Part shown: piece by piece, positions 10,825 through 22,029 of the stretch
Layout of the letters: the number at the start of each line of letters is the position of its first letter
Numbering within the stretch: the stretch's first letter is position 1
Assembly (NCBI GenBank): GCA_026315105.1
Contig: CM048744.1
Coordinates: 661,233,676-661,297,675, forward strand
Source: Locusta migratoria
Taxonomy: Eukaryota > Arthropoda > Insecta > Orthoptera > Acrididae
DNA length: 64,000 nt
Reading direction: 5' to 3'
Notes under the pieces: generated by a model
Seen by the model: the letters and a program-made list of their open reading frames with translations, nothing else
Database searches by the model: none
What the model was told of the DNA's origin: nothing
Translations under genes and position numbers: made by a program

Positions 10825-11094
10825 TTATTTATTTATTCTTATATTTCCTTATTCGTATGCTTATCCTTACAGAAAGAGATCTCAAGACATTGTCGCACGC
10901 ATAGACCAAAGATATGGTCTGTGGCATCACGTTTCGCTGTATGTAACCTTCTTGCTATAGAGTCGCAAACGACATCGCTGGCCTTCAGCCCGAATTTTTT
11001 ATAATCTGACGACTTTCAACCTCCATATCTTCCACCCCCTTATAGCTATTGGCATGGAACTGCTATGGTGTACAACGGGAGACTTCGGACAACA

Positions 11095-11132
<38 letters not shown>

Positions 11133-11173
11133 ATTCGTTTGCGTTCTGTAGTTTTCGCTGCAGAGCGAAATTT

Positions 11174-11217
<44 letters not shown>

Positions 11218-11235
11218 AGAATTTTGTATACACTG
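10825..11235. repeat. Dispersed repeat (copy 1) with two CA microsatellites
   Basis: Shares a long collinear series of words with 21090-21385: 'ttattcgtatgctt', 'catcacgtttcgctgtatgtaacct', 'gacgactttcaacc', 'ggtgtacaa(c/t)gggagact', 'gtagtttt(c/t)gc(t/c)g(c/a)agagc'. In this copy two (CA)n tracts (11098-11131 and 11178-11215) occur at places where the other copy has only short caacaacacag-type sequence. No protein recognised. Confidence 0.7.
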
Positions 11236-11382
11236 ATAACTTTCCATCCCAAATATACTCCACCCTTTTATCATCATCAACCCTCAAGCAACAATGCAAC
11301 CAATAATCATTTTCAAAGAGTAAATATAATTTTCAAAGAGTAATTATTGTTCCACATTTCGCGTTATATTCTTCAAATTACT

Positions 11383-11675
11383 AAATATCTATTAGATCGC
11401 TATAAAACCTTGCCTAAAACCTTCCTCGGGTATAAATTAGTAACTGTACAAATATTTAAGTCTCTGCGTCTTGTCGTCCGGACGTGATAAGCGTACACCG
11501 AGCAGACATTCACATTAATATATATAGATAAATAGCTATCCGATCACCATAAAACCGTGCCTAAAGCTTTCCCCTGGTAGACATTAGTTAACTGTACGAA
11601 TTTTTATCTCTTTATGTCTTGGGAGTCATACGTGATAAACGTACACCTGACAGACATTCACATTTATAAATATAG
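11383..11675. repeat. Tandem duplication, ~145-bp unit x2
   Basis: Unit 1 (about 11383-11530) and unit 2 (about 11531-11675) share 'ataaaacc(t/g)tgcctaaa', 'taactgtac(a/g)aat', 'cgtgataa(g/a)cgtacacc' and 'agacattcacatt', in order, at an estimated 75 percent identity. The motifs resemble 3' tails of insect LINEs, but no LINE coding sequence is attached. Confidence 0.65.
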
Positions 11676-11679
11676 ATGA

Positions 11680-13065
11680 TACCTGAATACTTACCCAATC
11701 AGTTTTAAAGAGCATAAGAAAATGTGTGGTTCCGCGTTGCAAAGTGAGAAAAAATCATTAAACTGTTGATAGCCTGCGTTAATCTATGCCTGAAACTTCA
11801 AAAGATAAGAAAGCTACTTGCCTTTCGTCAACTAACACACTCTGTGAATATGTGGCCGGGATGGAACAAAAATGAATTAAAATCGAAATCAAAGTTCATA
11901 AAGTTCATTTTACCCATTACTGACACGCTCTCACAGTTAAATCAAATCCCTTCAAATAATAACACTGTTAATATAACGAAAAATATTATTTCTGGCAAGA
12001 TGTCGGCCGCCAATGCCTTGCATTAAGAGACATGAAAATAATAGAAAAATTACACTGAAAGGTATCAAATAAAAAAAATATTTAAATGCTCTACAAACAA
12101 GTACCATACACAAAAGTAAAGTTTTGAAGCAAATACAGTCGCTTTAATTATACTAAAGATTACACAGAATTGGTTGTGGTTCCAAAGATTATCAGTACAA
12201 TTATTGTACTTCTTTCCCCTTCTTACCATAATTATTTTAAAGCCATAGCTTTTCATCGAAACAAGTTCAGTAAGTAATTATAAAATAACCTCTCCTTCGA
12301 GATCGTTTGACAAACACGTCTGAACTGACTGCGGGTAAGAAGTGATAGTGTATTACTTTTGCGTTATGTTACAGTACACCAGCATGACCCTTCCATTTCA
12401 AGGAAATCACACGATGCATGCAATACAAAATACTGAACTTAACATACAAATATTATTTCATACTTTGTTTCATACATGATTTGGATTATGTATATACACT
12501 TTGCCATCCAGGGGCCGTTACATCACCCTCATGACTTACATACCTTATGCCTCGTTTTCCAGTGTTACATACAGAAGTAAAAATAATTACCTGCTCGTCA
12601 CTAGATAATATATGGTTGGTTTCTGAAATGTTTTACACAAACACCAAAAATACTTTAAAGAGGTTATTATTGAAGAAATATCGACTTACACAGATATAGA
12701 CAGTAAAAACGAAGCAAACCAGTAATGATCCAGAAATCATCAAAATTCACAATGTATGACAATAACACATGTCTGCAAAACAAGAAAAGATGTTGTTTGC
12801 TTTGCTATTATCTTAAGAGGTACGTTGATACAAATATTACCTGCGGCATTTCGCCTGTCATCCGTTCCTTTTATCCGAAAAATTAATATACACATTTATG
12901 AAATTTGGAAATTGTGTAAGGTCAAAAAAGGAACACCACACCACCTGCCCCGAACGTTTCGTCAAGGTGCTGACGAACGTCGCGACAAAAATGTGCTAGC
13001 GCATCATCATACAGCAGCATCGTCCGGTAGATGCTGCAATATGTCTTGAAGGAACACTGACGCGT
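11680..13065. other. AT-rich, nothing recognised
   Basis: Short frames only. No splice-bounded coding exon or repeat family identified. Confidence 0.4.
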
Positions 13066-13077
13066 CTGTAGAATACA

Positions 13078-13278
13078 AAAATGTTCAAATGTTTGTAATT
13101 CTATGGGACCAAACTGCGTTAGTCATCAGTCGCTAATCTTACAAACTACTTAAACTAAGTTAAACTAACCTAAGGCCAACATACACATCTATGCCCGAGG
13201 GAGGATTAAACCTCCGACGCGGATACCGCGCGATCCGTAATGTGGCGCTCCAGACCTTTCGGCTACTTCCATGCGGCG
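13078..13278 (-). mobile_element. SINE B variant, full length
   Basis: Variable arm reads 'gcgcgatccgtaatgtggcg', a subfamily shared with the copy at 39.5 kb. B box degraded (gattaaacc). TSD gtagaataca at 13068-13077 and 13279-13288. Confidence 0.9.
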
Positions 13279-13289
13279 GTAGAATACAC

Positions 13290-13810
13290 GAGGCCATCAG
13301 ATGACCACAGATAACAACAGCCCACGCATTTCAAATTTATGGGGTTGTGTGGCACGATTATTTTTCTCACTCAAATGTGTCTGTTGCGACGGTTGAGCAG
13401 ACTTTCGTTTGTGAAATGCACTTTTGTATGAAAAAATGATCCGAGGAAATTCTGGAACGCCGACACATAGCTGTAGGAACCGTGTGCTGTGACATAAGAT
13501 CAGCTGGACCCCTGTCTGCACCCTTTGGAGGTAGTACGAATGAGGTTGCAGTTCACGGAAGAACTCGTCAGGTCCTGCTCAGGGATACATTCAGCTGCCA
13601 TGTTGCGGATACCCATCGACGAGTTGTGATCGCCACGACCTCAACCGGCCGTGTTATGCTTGAAGACTGACATGCTGGACAGGCACAATGCGGATGTCGT
13701 TGTGCCAGACAAGCAAAAGTACCACACGAAACCATTATTCCGTCTTTTGGTCTTCGTTATCTCAGAGCGACGGAATTCTGAACATGGGTATATCGCTCGT
13801 TACTGCTGCG
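13290..13810. other. Unrecognised sequence
   Basis: Moderate GC, no clear coding or repeat signature. Confidence 0.35.
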
Positions 13811-13812
13811 CT

Positions 13813-15165
13813 GATTCTACATCTACATAGATTCTCTGCAAATCACATGTAAGTGCCTGGCAGAGGGTTCATTAACCACTTTCATAACTTTTCTTTGCCG
13901 TTCCATTCTCTAATAGCGCGCGGGAAGAAAGAACACCGAAATCGTTCCGTTTTAGATCTTATTTCTTTGGGATGCTCATGTCTCCCTAAATAGGTGGGTG
14001 CTAGCAAAATATTTTCACATTCAGAAGTAAAAGTCGGTGATTCAAACTTCGCAAGCAGATCACGCCGCAATGAATAACGTCTTTCTTTTAATGATTTTCA
14101 CCCCAATTCGTACAACATTTCCGGGATGCTTTCCCCCCCGTAACGTGATAAAACAAAACGAGATGCCCTTCTCTGAACCTTCTCAATATCTTCCGTCAGT
14201 CCCACCTGGTGAGGGTCCCACAAGGGGCAACAGTACTCCAGGAGAGGACGCACAAGTGTGATGTAGGCAGTCTGGTGGAGCTGGTGCATCTTTGAAGCGT
14301 TCTGCCGATGAAACATAACCTTTGGTTCGCCTTCCCCACAATATTTTCTATGTGTTCTCTCCAGTCAAAGTTGTTCGTAATTGTAACTCCTAGGTATTTG
14401 GTAGAATTTATGACCTTAAGGTTTGACTGATTTATCGCGTAATTGAAGTTCAGCGGATTTCTTTTAGTGGTCATGTGTATTACTTCACACTTTTCTTTAT
14501 TTAGTGTCAATTGCCAATTTTAGCACAATGTAGAAATTTTGTCTAAATCGGTTTACAGTTGCTTTTGATCCTCTTTTGTCTAAATCGGTTTACAGTTGCT
14601 TTTGAACCGCTTTTGACTTCACAAAGCGATAAACGACTGCATCATCCGCGAACAGTCTAAGGGAGCTATTCAGATTATCTCCTAAATCGTTTATAAACCC
14701 AAGGACGAGTAGGGGACCTATAACGCACCATCCGCGAATAGTCTAGGGGAGCTATTCAGATTGTTTCCTAAGTCGTTTGTATACACAAGGAAGAATAAGG
14801 CTCCAGTCACGGTCTGCACGGCCGCTACGGTCGGGGGTTCGAATCCCTCCTCGGGTATGGATATTTGTGCCATCCTAGTTTGTAAGTAGTTCATAAGTAG
14901 TTTGTAAGTTTAGAGACTGATGACCCCGTAGTTAAGTCCCATAGACTATACAAACATTTGAACATTTGAAGAATAAGGGTCCTATAACGCTTCCCTGTGC
15001 AACGCCAGATATCACATCTATTTTACTCGATGACTTACCGTCAAGTACAACGAACTGTGTCCTCTACGAAACCTCTGCTGTGCGATAGGAATTCTCAATC
15101 ACCTTGCATAAGAATACGAATATTACATTGCAAAAGTCGGCATCTGGTGTTCTCATGACTAAATA
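13813..15165 (-). mobile_element. CR1-like LINE, 5'-truncated, with internal duplications
   Basis: Minus-strand reading, from right to left, gives a QGSV-type motif near 15000, then the FADD-type catalytic box with NDLGDNLNSSLRLFADDAVV (around 14640-14690), then KYLGVTI...HIENIVGKA and LEYCCPLWDPH (14100-14400), then the 3' UTR ending at 'tagattctctgcaaatcac'. Frameshifts split the frame. The ADD region is present twice (tandem duplication, 14650-14795), and a 37-bp word is repeated at 14543-14610. A SINE A interrupts it. Confidence 0.85.
14801..14967 (+). mobile_element. SINE A, 5'-truncated, inside the CR1-like LINE
   Basis: Starts at ctccagtcacggtctgc. TSD gaagaataagg at 14790-14800 and 14968-14978. 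Confidence 0.95.
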
Positions 15166-15289
15166 CACAATGTGAAAGTGATAAATGGCGCATGTAAGAT
15201 TTTGTAACGCGGCGCAGTTCAGTACAGAGTATACGAGACCAGTCTTTCTCTCAGCCTTCAGTACGAGTAAAGTTTGAGAAGTAAAAGTA

Positions 15290-15560
15290 CGCGCTGCGCC
15301 CCTACCCCCTGTCGCGCGCCACTTGCGGAGGGGGCGTTGGCCCGGTGGTCACGCAGCCGCAGACGCCCGACACGCTACCCTGCCGCGGCGCACGCTTCCG
15401 CCGCCCTGGTCGTTGCTCTCAGCGCCAACAGCTGACTCGTCTTACACGTGGGTCCTACCCACATCGCGCCCTTGTTTTGGCTGTCCACACGTCCATTGAG
15501 CGAGGAAGGGAAGAAGATTGCGGTCTGACGTCCAGTCGACAACGTGGTTGTTAGAGACGG
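15290..15560. promoter_or_regulatory. GC-rich island
   Basis: Dense in CpG (cgcgcgcc, cgccgccctgg) within an AT-rich neighbourhood. It has an open frame of 69 codons at 15345-15554 with no recognised domain. It could be a promoter-proximal island or a diverged exon. Confidence 0.25.
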
Positions 15561-15589
15561 AGCACAAGCTTGGATTGTTCCCAGGGAGG

Positions 15590-15720
15590 GGGAAGGAAAT
15601 GACTAGTGCTCCTTTAAAGGAACCGTCGTGGCATTTCAGTGGAGAAATTTAGGGATATCGCGGAAAACTTAAATCTAGATGTCCTGAGGCGCGTTTTAAC
15701 CCTTTCACGAGGTCAGCTTG
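15590..15720 (-). repeat. SINE D fragment
   Basis: Reads 'aaaggaaccgtcgtggcat' and 'atcgcggaaaacttaaat', the reverse complement of the SINE D body at 7.2 kb. Confidence 0.6.
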
Positions 15721-15946
15721 GCTGTGTCGCCAGTCTTTCCGTTTCATTGGGTGTATGATGAGTTAAAAAAAGACACACACTTGTGTAATGTTAATTATCC
15801 AGTTGTAGTCTTACAGTATAGATCGCACTTGCAAGATAAAAAATATCGACCTTACGACAAAAGCTATTTAATGTGTTAAAATAGTGGCTTCAAGTGTGTT
15901 GGGCACATTATCGAATTTAAAGATCGTCTTGGTACAGGTGTGCTAC

Positions 15947-15990
<44 letters not shown>

Positions 15991-15991
15991 G
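15947..15991. repeat. (ATT)n microsatellite
   Basis: About 14 uninterrupted tandem ATT units. Confidence 0.95.
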
Positions 15992-16299
15992 AAGTATAAT
16001 GGATTTAAAAAGAATATAGGAGCAGGTACTAGATAATTTTGATTCATTTCTTTTTCATCGTTACCAGCTTCGGAACCGACTTATCTTCGGATGGCCGCTT
16101 TGAATAAATGTTAGGCCCAAGCTGTACCGTTGACAGCAACGTCAAGCAGTATAGGGAGGAACATGAATTTCACTAATTTAACGCGATTTCCCGACACGTT
16201 GTGCTTTGAACGAGCATTTGCGTATTTTGATTGTTCTTCTTTCGCTGTCCAAGCAAGTTCCGGAAAGCTAGCTTTTACGGAATTCAAATTTATCCAAGC

Positions 16300-16383
16300 G
16301 GGACGCCATAGCCACGTTGGAGTGGCCGATCGCTGTAAGGCTGGCCGTCGGAGGTCAGAGTCCTCCCTAAGGCATATATGTGT

Positions 16384-16432
<49 letters not shown>

Positions 16433-16605
16433 GAAAATGTTCAAACGTTTGTAAAAGTAATGGGACCTATCGTCAGTGGTTATTGGTCCCTAAACTTACA
16501 CACTACTTACACTAACTTATCCTAAGAACAGCACACATCCATGCCCGAGGGTGGACTCGAACCTCCGACGACGAACGGCCGCGTTCACCGCAGCAGACCG
16601 CCTTA

Positions 16606-16650
<45 letters not shown>

Positions 16651-16745
16651 GTCTTTAGGTTAGTTTAAGCTAAAGTAGTTTGTAAGTTTAGGGACTGATG
16701 ACCATATCAATTTGGTCTAATAGGCTAACAAACATTTGAACACAC
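16300..16745 (+). mobile_element. SINE B with GT expansion, split by an inverted SINE B
   Basis: Head and B-box region at about 16300-16378, then (GT)n at 16382-16431. The element resumes with (GT)n at 16611-16649, 'ttgtctttaggttagttt' and the tail acaaacatttgaacac. The interrupting copy lies between the two GT blocks, so it entered the microsatellite itself. Confidence 0.85.
16434..16608 (-). mobile_element. SINE B nested in a GT microsatellite
   Basis: Minus-strand copy with tail gttcaaacgtttgta, reverse B box ggactcgaacctcc and head region ending near ccttagtg. It is flanked on both sides by GT repeat, consistent with a TSD lost in the repeat. Confidence 0.85.
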
Positions 16746-17046
16746 ATTTTTGGAAAGCCATTAGTTGAAAACAACAACGTACAATGCCGACATAGTCAAA
16801 TTAGGCCACTGTTCTAATTGAATATTATTTGTCACATATTGTTTATTGTACCTTATTTGTCATTAAATATGGTTATCATTGATTTTGACGTGTACATTTA
16901 TTTTCTGTTAGTTGTATAACCTACCCCTGTAACCATAGATGAAGAAATGAAGTGCGTGCTCAGATAAAATCTGTATGCACTATACTGTGGCATTTGAGGA
17001 ACGGGATTTCGGCCGCTGCTACATGCTACCTGTGCTGTGCTTTCAG

Positions 17047-17156
17047 GAACTGCCCCGCCGGCCTGACGGCGCCCATCGCTCGCCAGGTTCTGGACGAGGT
17101 CAAAGCCGCCAGCAAGAAGGACCCCGAGTCATGCGGCTTCGTCTACAGCAAGCATG
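17047..17156 (+). CDS. Internal exon of an unidentified host gene
   Basis: 110 bp, flanked by a pyrimidine-rich acceptor ending gctttcag (17039-17046) and a consensus donor GTGAGT (17157-17162). Reading begins with the last base of a split codon, followed by 36 codons and one leftover base. The peptide starts NCPAGLTAPIARQVLDEV and ends ESCGFVYSKH. Third positions are mostly G or C, unlike the AT-rich flanks, so it looks translated. Both introns hold only repeats within this window, implying introns of at least many kb. I do not recognise the family and give no function. Confidence 0.7.
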
Positions 17157-17447
17157 GTGAGTGCACCTGGCTGTCATGACTCATGACTCATCATCTTATC
17201 AAGTCGGCAAGTTGTTATATTTACATTGTTCACCAGATTGATTCCAGTAGAAACTTGACAAACGTTTATGAAGGTACATTTGATTTCAGCTGGTATATAT
17301 ACAACAAGATTAATTCCCGCAATTCAAAACATCCCGAAACACATTTTTTGAAAATCTAACCGTGGTTCAAAATTCAAATTTTCGCATTTCTACCATCCAA
17401 ATAGTCTTAGTAGCACCCTTAAAAGATTTTCCCTCATTATACCCGCT
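17157..17447. other. Intronic sequence; left unit of a diverged tandem repeat
   Basis: About 17320-17447 resembles 20761-20900 on the other side of the RTE insertion (words 'cgaaa(c/t)aca(c/t/)g/ttttt', 'aaaatc', 'ttcaaaatt'). The two are probably neighbouring units of one repeat separated by the RTE. Confidence 0.4.
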
Positions 17448-17457
17448 TAATGCATGA

Positions 17458-20400
17458 TGTGTTGTTGTTATGGTCTTCAGTCCGGAGACTGGTTTGATGC
17501 AGCTCTCCACCCTACTCTATCCTGAGCAAGCCTTTTCATCTCCTCATAAGAACGGCAACCCACATCCACTTGAATCTGCTTACTATACGCGTCTCTTGGT
17601 CTCCCTCTGCGATTTTTACCCCACACACTTCCCTCCAATGCTAAATTTACGATTCCTCGATGTCTAAGAATGTGTCCTACCAAGCGATCCCTTCTTTTAG
17701 TCAGGGTATGCCAAAAATTCCTTTTCTCTCCAATTCTGTTCAGTACCTCTTCATTAGTTATGCAATCTACCCATCTAATCTTCAGCATTCTTCTGTAGCA
17801 CCACATTTCAAAAGCCTCTATTCTCTTCCTGTCCGCACTGCTTATCGTCCATGTTTCACTCCCGTACAAGGCAACACTCCACACAAATGCCTTCAGAAAA
17901 GACTTCTTTACCCTTAAATTAATATTCGATGTTAGCAAATTTCTCTTTTTCAAAAATGCTTTTCTTCCCATTGCCATTCTGCATTTTATATCCGTTGTAC
18001 TGCGACCATCGCATGTTATTTTACTACCCAAGTAACAAAACTCATCTACCACCTTCATTGTTTCGTTATCTAATCTAATTCCTTCAGCATCACCCGATTT
18101 TCTAAGACCGCATTCCATTATTTTTGTTTTGCTCTTGTTAATGTTCATTTTATACGCTCTCTTCAACACACTGTCCATTCCATTCAACTGCTCTTCCAGG
18201 TCCTTTGCTGTCTCTGACAGAATTACAATGTCATCAGCAAAACGCAATGTTTTTATTTCTTCACCCTGAACTTTAATTCCCTCTCCAAATTTCTCCTTGC
18301 TTTCCTTTATAGCTTGCTCAATGTACAAATGGAATAGCATCGGAGAAACGCTACAACCCTGTCTTACTCCCTTCCTAACTGATGCTTCCCTTTCATGCCC
18401 TTCGAGTCTAATAACTGCGGTCTGGTTTTTGTACTAGTTATAAATAACTCTCCTTTCCATATATTTTACCCCTGCTGACTTTAGAATTTGAAAGAGTGTA
18501 TTCCAGTCAACATTGTCAAATGCTTTCTCCAAATCTACAAAAGCTAAAAATGTAGGTTTGGCTTTCCTTAATCTATCTTCTAAAAAAAGACGTAAAGTGA
18601 GTATTGCCTCCCGGGTTCCAACATTCCTCCTGAATCCAAACTGATCTTCCCCGAGGTCAGCTTCTACCAGCTTTTCCATTCTCCTGTAGATAATTCGTGT
18701 TAAAATTTTGCAACCATGACTTATCAAACTGATGGTTCTGTAATTTTCACACCTGTCTGCGCCTGATTTCTTTGGAATGGGGATTATTACATTTTTCTTA
18801 AAGTCTGAGGGCATTTCGCCTGTCTCATACATCCTACACACCAGTTCAAATAGTCTTGTCATGGCTGGCTCTCCCAGAGACTTTAGTAGCTCTGAGGGTA
18901 TGTCATCTACTCCTGGGGCCTTGTTCCGACCTAGGTCTTTCAAGGCTCTGTCAAATTCCTCTCTCAGTATAGTATCTCCTATTTCATCTTGATCCACTTC
19001 CTCTTCCCTTCCTACAACATCGTCTCTAAGTTCATTTCCTTTGTAGAGCTGCTGTATGTACTCTTTCCACCTTTCAGCTTTCCCATCTTTGCTGAGAACT
19101 GGTTTCCCATCTGAGTTCTTGATATTCATAGAGCTGCTTTTCCTGTCCCCAAGTGTCTCTTTTATTTTCCTGTAGGCGGTATCTACTTTGCCCCTTCTTA
19201 TACATTCTTCTACAGATTTGCATTTGGCTTCTAGCCACTCCTGCTTAACCATTTTGCACTTCCTGTCAATCTCATTTTTTAGTCGTCTGTACTCCATTTT
19301 GCCTGTTTCATTTACTGCATTTTTATATTTTCTCCTTTCATCAATTAAATTTTGTATTTCCTGTGATATCCAAGGATTTTTTGTAGGTCTTGCCTTTCTA
19401 CCTATTTTTTCCTCTGCTGCCTTCACTATTTCATCTCTCAATGCTTCCCATTCCTCTTCTACTGTTTTATTTCCCCTTGTTTCTGTCAATTGTTGCCTAA
19501 ATCTCCCTCTGAAATTCTCCAGAACTTCACTTTCCTTCAATTTATCTAAGTCCCATCTCCTTATTTTCCTACCTTTCTGCAGTTTTTTCAGCTTGAGCCT
19601 ACAGTTCATAACTAGCAAGTTATGGTCAGAGTCTATATCTGCCCCTGGGTATGTCTTGCAGTTTATAACCTGGTTCCGGAATCTATGTCTTACCATTATA
19701 AAATCTATCTGATACCTTCCGGTGTCTCCTGGTCTCTTCCACGTATACAACCTTCTTTTGTGATTCTTAAACCACGTGTTTGTTACGATCAAATCATGTT
19801 CCGTGCAAAATTCTACCAGGCGACTTCCTCTTTCATTCCTCCTGCCCAGTCCATATTCACCTACTATTTTTCCTTCTCTTCCTTTTCCTACTACCGAATT
19901 CCAGTCTCCCATCACAATTAAATTTTCCTCTCCCTTAACTGTCTGAATAATTTCGTTTAGCTCCTCATATATTACTTCGATCTCCTCATCATCGGCAGAG
20001 CTAGTTGGCATATAAACCTGTACTACTGTTGTCGGTGTTGGCTTCGTATCTATCTTGACTATGATAATGCGATCACTGTGCTGCTCATAGTAGTTTACCC
20101 GCATTCCTATTTTCTTATTCATTATCAGTCCTACTCCTGTGATACCCCCAACTGATTTTGTACTTATAATCCTGTACTCTCCTGACCAGAAATCCTGTTC
20201 ATCCTGCCACCGAACTTCACTAATCCCCACTATATCTAACTTCAACCTATTCATTTCCCTTTTTAAATTTTCTAATTTACCTACCCTATTAAGCGATCTA
20301 ACATTCCACGCTCCGACCCGTAGAATGCTAGTATTGTCTTTCCTGATGATGACATCCTCCTGAGTAGTCCCCGCCCGGAGATCCGAATGGGGGACTATTT

Positions 20401-20750
20401 TACCTCCGGAATATTTTACCCGAGAGGATGCCATCATCATATTTCCATACAGTAGCGCTGCATGTCCTCGGGAAAAGTAACGGCTGTAGTTTCCCCTTGC
20501 TTTCAGCCGTTCGCAGTAGCTGTGCGGCAAAGCCACATTAGCTGATGTTACAAGGCCAGCTCAGTCAATCATCCAGACTGTTGCCCCTGTAACTACTGAA
20601 AAGGCTGCTGCCCCTCTTCAGGAACCACACGTTTGTCTGGCCTCTCCACAGCTACCCCTCCGCTGTGGTTTCACCTACGGTACGGCTATCTGCATCGTTG
20701 AGGCACGCAAGCCACCCCACCTTGGCAATGTCTGTGGTTCATGAGGGTGG
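17458..20750 (-). mobile_element. RTE-type LINE, essentially full length, with TSD
   Basis: About 3.3 kb between TSD copies taatgcatga at 17448-17457 and 20751-20760. Order on the minus strand: a short 5' UTR (20537-20750), one long frame, and a very short 3' UTR ending in an AAC-type tail (reads gttgttgtt on the plus strand). This compact layout, without a separate gag-like ORF and with an AP-type endonuclease, fits the RTE clade. Fragments of related copies lie at 3.2, 26.6, 29.8 and 56.1-58.3 kb. TSD copies are identical, pointing to a recent insertion. Confidence 0.92.
17477..20536 (-). pseudogene. RTE endonuclease-reverse transcriptase, one internal stop
   Basis: The frame from ATG 20536 to the stop at 17477 would be 1019 codons with a single in-frame TAG at 18434-18436 (codon 701). 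The AP endonuclease occupies roughly residues 70-310: GAWNVRSL, SEVRW (106-110), VYMP, GDWN (210-213) and SDHN near residue 305. Reverse transcriptase follows: APGVDDIPSELL, GFRRNVGTREA, AFVDLEKAFDNVDW, then after the stop RQGCSVSPMLF, FADDIVIL (catalytic Asp-Asp near 768-769) and YLGSKI. The C-terminal part has a basic WRAxxNQSPD end. The stop falls between the AFVDLEKAFD and RQG motifs, so a truncated product would lack the FADD box. No frameshift was found. A second Met at residue 33 could be the start. Confidence 0.92.
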
Positions 20751-20760
20751 TAATGCATGA

Positions 20761-21085
20761 ATGTCCAAAAATATCGAAATACATGTTTTTAAAAATCCAA
20801 TCCAAAATCTAAATCTTAAGTTTTGTATTTCCTGCTTCAAAATTGCCTTAATAGCTACGTATTTTCGTAAAACCATTAGCCCATATTTCACCCCCTTAGG
20901 GATGGGAATATCGTAAAATCGCTGATGCCTATAGTATAAAATGAAGTGTCTACAAATTTAAAAGTTTCTATCGTCTGTAGATTCACTTTTCAGCACCGTT
21001 TTCTGTCTTTTAGAAACGGATCGAGAACGCGAAATTTCTTTCTTACACTTTGGCATCACACTTGGTAGTTTTTCATTTCAAACAG
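20761..21085. other. Right unit of the diverged tandem repeat, then AT-rich sequence
   Basis: See 17157-17447. No coding content recognised. Confidence 0.4.
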
Positions 21086-21089
21086 CAAT

Positions 21090-21385
21090 ATGCACTTTAT
21101 TTTCTTTATTCGTACGCTTGTTGCATAAAACAACTGAAGGATGTGCATCACATTTCGCTACATATAACCTCTTTGCAATTATAGTGTCAAAAGTCATCGC
21201 TGGTGTTCAGTCCGAATTTTATATTAGCCGACGACTTTCAACCACTATATCTTCCACCATCCTATAGCTGTCGACACGGAACTGCTACGGTGTACAATGG
21301 GAGACTTTGTACTACAACAACACAGAGAGATCGTTCGTCTCCATTGTGTAGTTTTTGCCGAAGAGCAAAATATTGACACCCAGAC
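21090..21385. repeat. Dispersed repeat (copy 2), without microsatellite
   Basis: Collinear with 10825-11235 but shorter, lacking the CA tracts. It has 'acaacaacacagagag' where copy 1 has the first CA block. Confidence 0.7.
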
Positions 21386-21519
21386 GTAGAGTCAGAAAAG
21401 CCACCCCCTCCGGCACTACTTCAGACATTAGTCAAGTCCAAGTCTTGTGTTGCGACCCTTAGCGTGCTCGCAAGCACTGTACAGAGTGTTAAGCATGTGT
21501 ACCACTTTCTTCGGCACTT

Positions 21520-22010
21520 TAGTGTAATTTGTGGATAAGGCAAATGTCAGAGTGAGATTCACCGGAAGAGTTCTTACAAAGTTTAGTTTATCAACAAAGG
21601 AAGTAGCTTCCAAAACACTTATTCGACCAATACTTGAATACTGCTAGTCGTTGTGGGATGAGTACCAGATGCGATTCATAAAGGAGGTAGTTAAGCTGCA
21701 AAGGGTTACAGCTTCATTTAGCAATCACGAAAACGCACGGAGATGATCGCCCAAACCCAATAGCTCTAGTTCTGCATCGCTATATGGTCTACTGTTAAAG
21801 CACATTTCTAGAAAAAATGAACCAATGTATTCTTCCTCCTGTAGATATCTCGCGAAAAAACCATGGTGATAAAATTAGAGATGAGAGTCCATACTGAGGC
21901 TTACCGACAATGTTTTTTTACCGCTGAACATAACCGACTGTAACAGGAAGAGGAGCAAGTGACATGCATCGTAATGTGGTTTACGGAGTGTAGATGTAGT
22001 AGATGTACGA
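21520..22010 (+). repeat. CR1-like LINE 3' part
   Basis: Plus-strand reading gives KANVRVRFTGRVL, then LIRPILEYC, a stop, and SLWDEYQ, matching the C-terminal region of the 14-kb LINE. It ends with the 3' UTR 'gtttacggagtgtagatgta' at about 21990. Several stops. Confidence 0.75.
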
Positions 22011-22029
22011 GTAGGTGAATCAGACGAAG

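Noticed and set aside
11096..11299. Val-Cys repeat protein on the minus strand
   Set aside because: Translated CA microsatellite.
19188..19712. 174-codon plus-strand frame
   Set aside because: It is the antisense shadow of the RTE ORF on the minus strand.
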